From: Methylobacillus methanolivorans
Lineage (GTDB): Bacteria; Pseudomonadota; Gammaproteobacteria; Burkholderiales; Methylophilaceae
Assembly (NCBI RefSeq): GCF_044751345.1
Contig: NZ_JBIWXY010000001.1
Location: forward strand, 806,001-870,000
Direction: 5' to 3'
Length of the DNA stretch: 64,000 nt
The translations under genes and the position numbers were made by a program. Below the pieces are notes generated by a model, which saw nothing but the letters and a program-made list of their open reading frames with translations, had not been told where the DNA came from and ran no database searches. The first letter of the stretch is position 1, and each line of letters opens with the position of its first letter. Positions 61,092 through 64,000 of this stretch are shown here, piece by piece.

Positions 61092-61991
61092 TTACCGTCC
61101 TTTGAAGCTGATGGTTTCTGTCTTATCACCGGCGTGGACAATGACATTGACCACTTCGGCATTTTTCTTTGCGGGCATTGCTTTGATTGATTTGGGTACT
61201 ACAGGGGGCTTGCTTGACTGTTGTAAGCCGGTAATTTCGGATAGGCGCACCAAGTCATTGGATGTCTTTGGTGTATCTGGGCTGGCACCGCGCAGGGATA
61301 AGCGCAAGCTACCGCCGCTGGCTGCCAACATGAGACGCGAGACGTCCTCCTCCTTGACGGCGATGACAGCAGAATGTCCACTCAATGCCTGTGCCTTGCC
61401 ACCTTCGCTATCAGCAAGGATAGAGGCTGATCCGGGGGAGATACTTGAGGAGGAGACATTCTGCTGCAACATTTCACCGTAACTGATCACGCGTACATCC
61501 TTGATGATGGACTGCGCGGAGCTATCTGTTGTCATGCCATTACTGCTATTGATATACACCAGCACATCAACATGGTCGCCCGGCTGGATAAAGCCACCAA
61601 CACCGATGACCTCATCAACCTTGATAGCAACGCCTCGCTCCCCATGCTTGAGCAATTGCGCGGCCGGGCCACGCTGAGCAAAGTAAGTAGAAAGCACCGG
61701 CGCATCTTTCTCGATCGCCGTTTCCACCATGCGACCTATCAAGTCTGCCGTGGTGCTATACGCCAACGAGTTTTGGCTGTCGCTTTCCTTCATTGCCAGG
61801 TCTTCCGGCAACAATACATGCCCGGCTGGAATATCCTGCCGCGCCACTACCTGTGAATGGCGCACGACAGTCACTGGGGCTGGCGCTTGCACCTCGGGCT
61901 GCCGATGACTCGCCCGGATGCCATACCATCCCACCAATACCGCCCCGATGAATAGAAGGATTGCCGTAATCCTTAATGCATTTCCGCTCAT
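61092..61991 (-). CDS. rcpC: RcpC/CpaB pilus assembly protein
   Basis: 299 aa. N-terminal span ITAILLFIGAVLVGWYGIRA, then an SAF domain (VVARQDIPAGHVLLPEDLAM) and CpaB domain (GERGVAIKVDEVIGVGGFIQ, GDHVDVLVYI). CpaB associates with the secretin in the periplasm. It sits between tadE (41-bp gap) and the secretin gene. Confidence 0.92.
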   Translation of the reverse strand: MSGNALRITAILLFIGAVLVGWYGIRASHRQPEVQAPAPVTVVRHSQVVARQDIPAGHVLLPEDLAMKESDSQNSLAYSTTADLIGRMVETAIEKDAPVLSTYFAQRGPAAQLLKHGERGVAIKVDEVIGVGGFIQPGDHVDVLVYINSSNGMTTDSSAQSIIKDVRVISYGEMLQQNVSSSSISPGSASILADSEGGKAQALSGHSAVIAVKEEDVSRLMLAASGGSLRLSLRGASPDTPKTSNDLVRLSEITGLQQSSKPPVVPKSIKAMPAKKNAEVVNVIVHAGDKTETISFKGR

Positions 61992-62032
61992 TTTTATTAT
62001 GGCCCGCTGTTGAAATCAGCAGTAATACCAGC

Positions 62033-62527
62033 TCAAACGAGATTGATTCTGGCATTACCTTGTAAATCCAGTGGCATAGGCAGCATCGGCCCATAGCCAG
62101 GAATATTCAGGATGGGGATCACCGGATTATTGTTGTAATTGGGGTACACCACCCTCACGGTCAGGCTGCTCCCAACCACATCCACCACCACCTTGCTATT
62201 GCCTGCCCCCAGCACATGCTCACGCACGCCTTGTGGCAACCAGGTCAATGCATTACCGACGGTATGCCTCACCCGCGAGGCAATGCCTTCGCTGGCATAT
62301 TGAGCGCTACTGCCATACGCCATGGGATCTACCGCAATGGCAGCGCGTGCACCTTCTGAAGCGGCAAACACAAAAGACGACTGCAACAAGAATAAAATGG
62401 CATAAGTCACCAACGCGTAGAACAAAGTGAAAAACAACATAAACAGCATGGCAAACTCAATGGCCGCAGCACCTGATTGCCTGCGCCTGGATGACGATTT
62501 TCTTGAAATGCGTGTTATAGATGCCAT
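62033..62527 (-). CDS. tadE: TadE-like minor pseudopilin
   Basis: 164 aa from the ATG at 62527 with GGGGG about 9 bases upstream, overlapping the end of tadV by 13 bp; the long upstream frame is a shadow of tadV. Basic N-terminus ASITRISRKSSSRRRQSGAA then AIEFAMLFMLFFTLFYALVT, the TadE pseudopilin pattern. It ends in a beta-rich domain. It is probably processed by TadV. Confidence 0.88.
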   Translation of the reverse strand: MASITRISRKSSSRRRQSGAAAIEFAMLFMLFFTLFYALVTYAILFLLQSSFVFAASEGARAAIAVDPMAYGSSAQYASEGIASRVRHTVGNALTWLPQGVREHVLGAGNSKVVVDVVGSSLTVRVVYPNYNNNPVIPILNIPGYGPMLPMPLDLQGNARINLV

Positions 62528-63009
62528 GATTCCATCCCCCATATTTCCGGAAACAGGATGACAACGCCCATTGCCAAGGCCAATGCGGCACCAAATGGAA
62601 TATACCGCCGCTTGTTGCTTTCCCTGCTCACCGATACCCAACCAGAAGTCACCAGCTGCGGCTTCAATTGCCACCAAATCATCAAGCCTGCCAGCACGCC
62701 GAGCGAAGCCAACACAAAACTCGCCACGACCACCTTCACTCCACAAAGCACTGCAATCGCAGCCAACAATTTGACATCCCCACCACCCAGTGTTTTAGTG
62801 GCATATCCGGGAATTGTCAGAAGAAAAGAAACGGCCAAGCCCCAAAAGGCAGAGGAGATGGGTTGGCCGTAGTAGAAAACTTGCCCAGTAATCAACAGAT
62901 AACTGAAACCGAATAACAATGCTCCCAAGCTGAGTAGATTGGGAATTTTGCGATGGGCCAGATCAAAAAACACCATTAATCCAGCCCAAATACAAAACAT
63001 CAGCTCCAT
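62515..63009 (-). CDS. tadV: TadV/CpaA prepilin peptidase
   Basis: 164 aa with about six membrane segments. It is an A24-type aspartyl protease: FDLAHRKIPNLLSLGALLFG holds one catalytic Asp and TLGGGDVKLLAAIAVLCGV the GxGD motif. It cleaves the Flp prepilin after its conserved Gly. It follows flp by 7 bp. Confidence 0.93.
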   Translation of the reverse strand: MELMFCIWAGLMVFFDLAHRKIPNLLSLGALLFGFSYLLITGQVFYYGQPISSAFWGLAVSFLLTIPGYATKTLGGGDVKLLAAIAVLCGVKVVVASFVLASLGVLAGLMIWWQLKPQLVTSGWVSVSRESNKRRYIPFGAALALAMGVVILFPEIWGMESWHL

Positions 63010-63016
63010 AAAACTT

Positions 63017-63208
63017 TTAAGCCGTACCTGTTCCAGTCAATGCATTTTGTATGTTAGTAAATACGGCCGTAATAGCAGTACGCATTCCAGGCATGAGTGT
63101 GACCAAAACCAACGCCACCATCGCAACAATCAAGGCATATTCAATTGCACTCGCCCCCTCTTCATCCTGGTACAGATTCACCAGCCACTGCTTCATCATT
63201 GCAAACAT
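63017..63208 (-). CDS. flp: Flp pilin, major subunit of the Tad pilus
   Basis: 63 aa. The processing site reads DEEG-ASAIEYALIVAMVAL with the Gly, Glu and Tyr of the Flp motif. The mature protein is about 45 aa. GGAG lies 6 bases before the ATG. The 215 bp upstream are AT-rich, hold the operon promoter, and end at the terminator of the neighbouring PCD gene; no sigma-54 site is evident. Confidence 0.95.
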   Translation of the reverse strand: MFAMMKQWLVNLYQDEEGASAIEYALIVAMVALVLVTLMPGMRTAITAVFTNIQNALTGTGTA

Positions 63209-63366
63209 GTCTATCTCCTTTAGCTACTTAGTCAATTCATGCTGGGTATTTTGCATAACTCTGAAACACAGCATACACATTTTGATAAATACAGTAAATA
63301 TGAAAAATATGATAATTACAAAATATCTATCGACAGCAACATTCATTTCTTTAAGGAAGATATAAA

Positions 63367-63399
63367 AAAACGGCCAGGATTCATCATCCTGGCCGTTTT
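63367..63399 (-). terminator. Terminator of the pterin dehydratase gene
   Basis: AAAACGGCCAGGAT / ATCCTGGCCGTTTT is a perfect 14-bp stem with a 5-base loop, followed on the minus strand by a T-run (the As at 63364-63370). It lies 24 bp after the stop of the pterin dehydratase gene. Confidence 0.9.
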
Positions 63400-63423
63400 G
63401 GTATGCAAGCAAGTCGCTAGCGA

Positions 63424-63798
63424 CTAATCGTATTTGATATATTTGAAGCGCGCATCCTCATTGGGCGTGCCTTCCAGAGCGCCTTGCTCCTTGGCAGGTT
63501 GCCACTGAATAACAGACTCTATCTTGTGCGCCAGCTCCCAATCCTTATCGGTAATGCCCTTGGCTGTATGCGTAGAAAGCTTGACGATGACGAAAGCATA
63601 AGAAACTGTAAGATCGGGATGGTGCCAGGCAGCTTCGGCAAGATGTCCCACCGTATTCACCACCATCAGCGTCGCTTTCCAGCCACTGGTTTTGTATTTG
63701 CGGCGAATCCAGCCGTCTTCGTAATACCAGTGCGGCAACTCTTTTTCTAGCCTAGCCTGGATTTCCGCTTCACTATAGGTACGCTCAGCTTCACTCAT
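63424..63798 (-). CDS. Pterin-4a-carbinolamine dehydratase family protein
   Basis: 124 aa. The conserved active-site cluster AAWHHPDLTVSYAFVIVKL is present, followed by STHTAKGITDKDWELAHKIE. The C-terminus is about 20 residues longer than the usual enzyme (QGALEGTPNEDARFKYIKYD). The reaction is dehydration of 4a-hydroxytetrahydropterin. In methylotrophs members are also seen near tetrahydromethanopterin genes, which makes pterin cofactor maintenance likely; that link is inference. It follows a gene cut by the window end by 12 bp. Confidence 0.88.
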   Translation of the reverse strand: MSEAERTYSEAEIQARLEKELPHWYYEDGWIRRKYKTSGWKATLMVVNTVGHLAEAAWHHPDLTVSYAFVIVKLSTHTAKGITDKDWELAHKIESVIQWQPAKEQGALEGTPNEDARFKYIKYD

Positions 63799-63810
63799 CG
63801 CATCTCTCCT

Positions 63811-64000
63811 TTAGTTCCAGGCACATCGAACTGGCAAACCTACCCTTTCCAGTTCTGCCTCGCTAAAGCCATCATTGAATGCCACGCAATCCTGCCGCCC
63901 AACCACCCAGGTGTTGAATGCCTGGCCAGCAATATGATCACCAAAGGCACTATCGACAAAACCTTCCTTCGTGAGTTTTTCAAGAGACACTTGCTGATCA
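63811..64000 (-). CDS. C-terminal part of an unknown protein (cut by window end)
   Basis: 63 codons are open to the right edge, ending FNDGFSEAELERVGLPVRCA followed by WN and a TAA at 63811-63813. I do not recognise the family. A Shine-Dalgarno for the pterin dehydratase gene overlaps its end (TAAAGGAG), so the two are probably in one transcript. Confidence 0.7.
   Translation of the reverse strand, partial: DQQVSLEKLTKEGFVDSAFGDHIAGQAFNTWVVGRQDCVAFNDGFSEAELERVGLPVRCAWN

Noticed and set aside
62528..62746. A 73-residue N-terminal extension of TadE
   Set aside because: It overlaps tadV and displaces the pseudopilin signal; the ATG at 62527 has a good Shine-Dalgarno.

Overview
The window reads as chromosomal DNA of a betaproteobacterium, most likely a Methylophilaceae-type methylotroph. 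The grounds are the hfq-hflX-hflK-hflC order, the ndk-rlmN-pilW-rodZ-ispG-hisS-yfgM-bamB-der block, PEP-CTERM proteins, a PQQ-dependent dehydrogenase and a pterin carbinolamine dehydratase. The family placement is inference from gene content; no 16S or marker search was possible. Almost all of the window is coding, with short intergenic gaps, and there is no CRISPR array, transposase, integrase or phage gene.

Layout. 1-4951 (minus): hflC (cut by the window edge), hflK, hflX, hfq, gltX. 5036-11644: a tripartite AcrAB-OprM-type RND pump (minus) with a divergent TetR repressor; the short shared promoter region holds two inverted-repeat operators. 11710-14231: a small unknown gene, rimO and a ZIP metal transporter. 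14272-22728: an iron/haem locus with Fur-like dyads, a small HemP- or DUF2292-like protein, two tandem PEP-CTERM proteins, a TonB-dependent haem receptor, HmuS, HmuT, HmuU, HmuV and a VOC-fold protein. 22815-25931: a cupin, pgeF, rluD and bamD. 26015-36794 (minus): the der to ndk housekeeping block, into which two oligopeptide-type ABC ATPases without permeases are inserted between hisS and yfgM. 37025-40307: rlmB and rnr. 40351-41373: two tRNA-Leu genes (CAG, UAG) flanking an unknown small gene. 41559-46110: a small unknown gene, a PEBP-family protein, a PQQ-dependent sugar dehydrogenase and a TonB-dependent receptor whose mRNA leader can fold over its Shine-Dalgarno. 46453-52662: a heavy-metal-type RND system with an adaptor that lacks a visible lipoyl half, a small secreted Cys protein and a Gdx/SugE guanidinium exporter. 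52673-63208 (minus): a Flp/Tad pilus locus running flp-tadV-tadE-cpaB-secretin-tadZ-tadA-tadB-tadC-tadD-DUF3613-tadG. 63424-64000: pterin-4a-carbinolamine dehydratase and the end of an unknown gene.

How it fits together. The haem locus is the most integrated accessory module: a surface receptor, a periplasmic binding protein, an ABC importer and a cytoplasmic haem handler, preceded by two exosortase-type surface proteins that are not part of the textbook haem uptake set. These two proteins, together with the folded leader of the second TonB receptor, are the best candidates for undescribed biology here. The rest is largely conserved envelope assembly (bamB, bamD, rodZ, pilW, hflKC), translation and RNA maintenance (gltX, hisS, rimO, rlmN, rlmB, rluD, rnr, hfq, der), efflux and pilus biogenesis.
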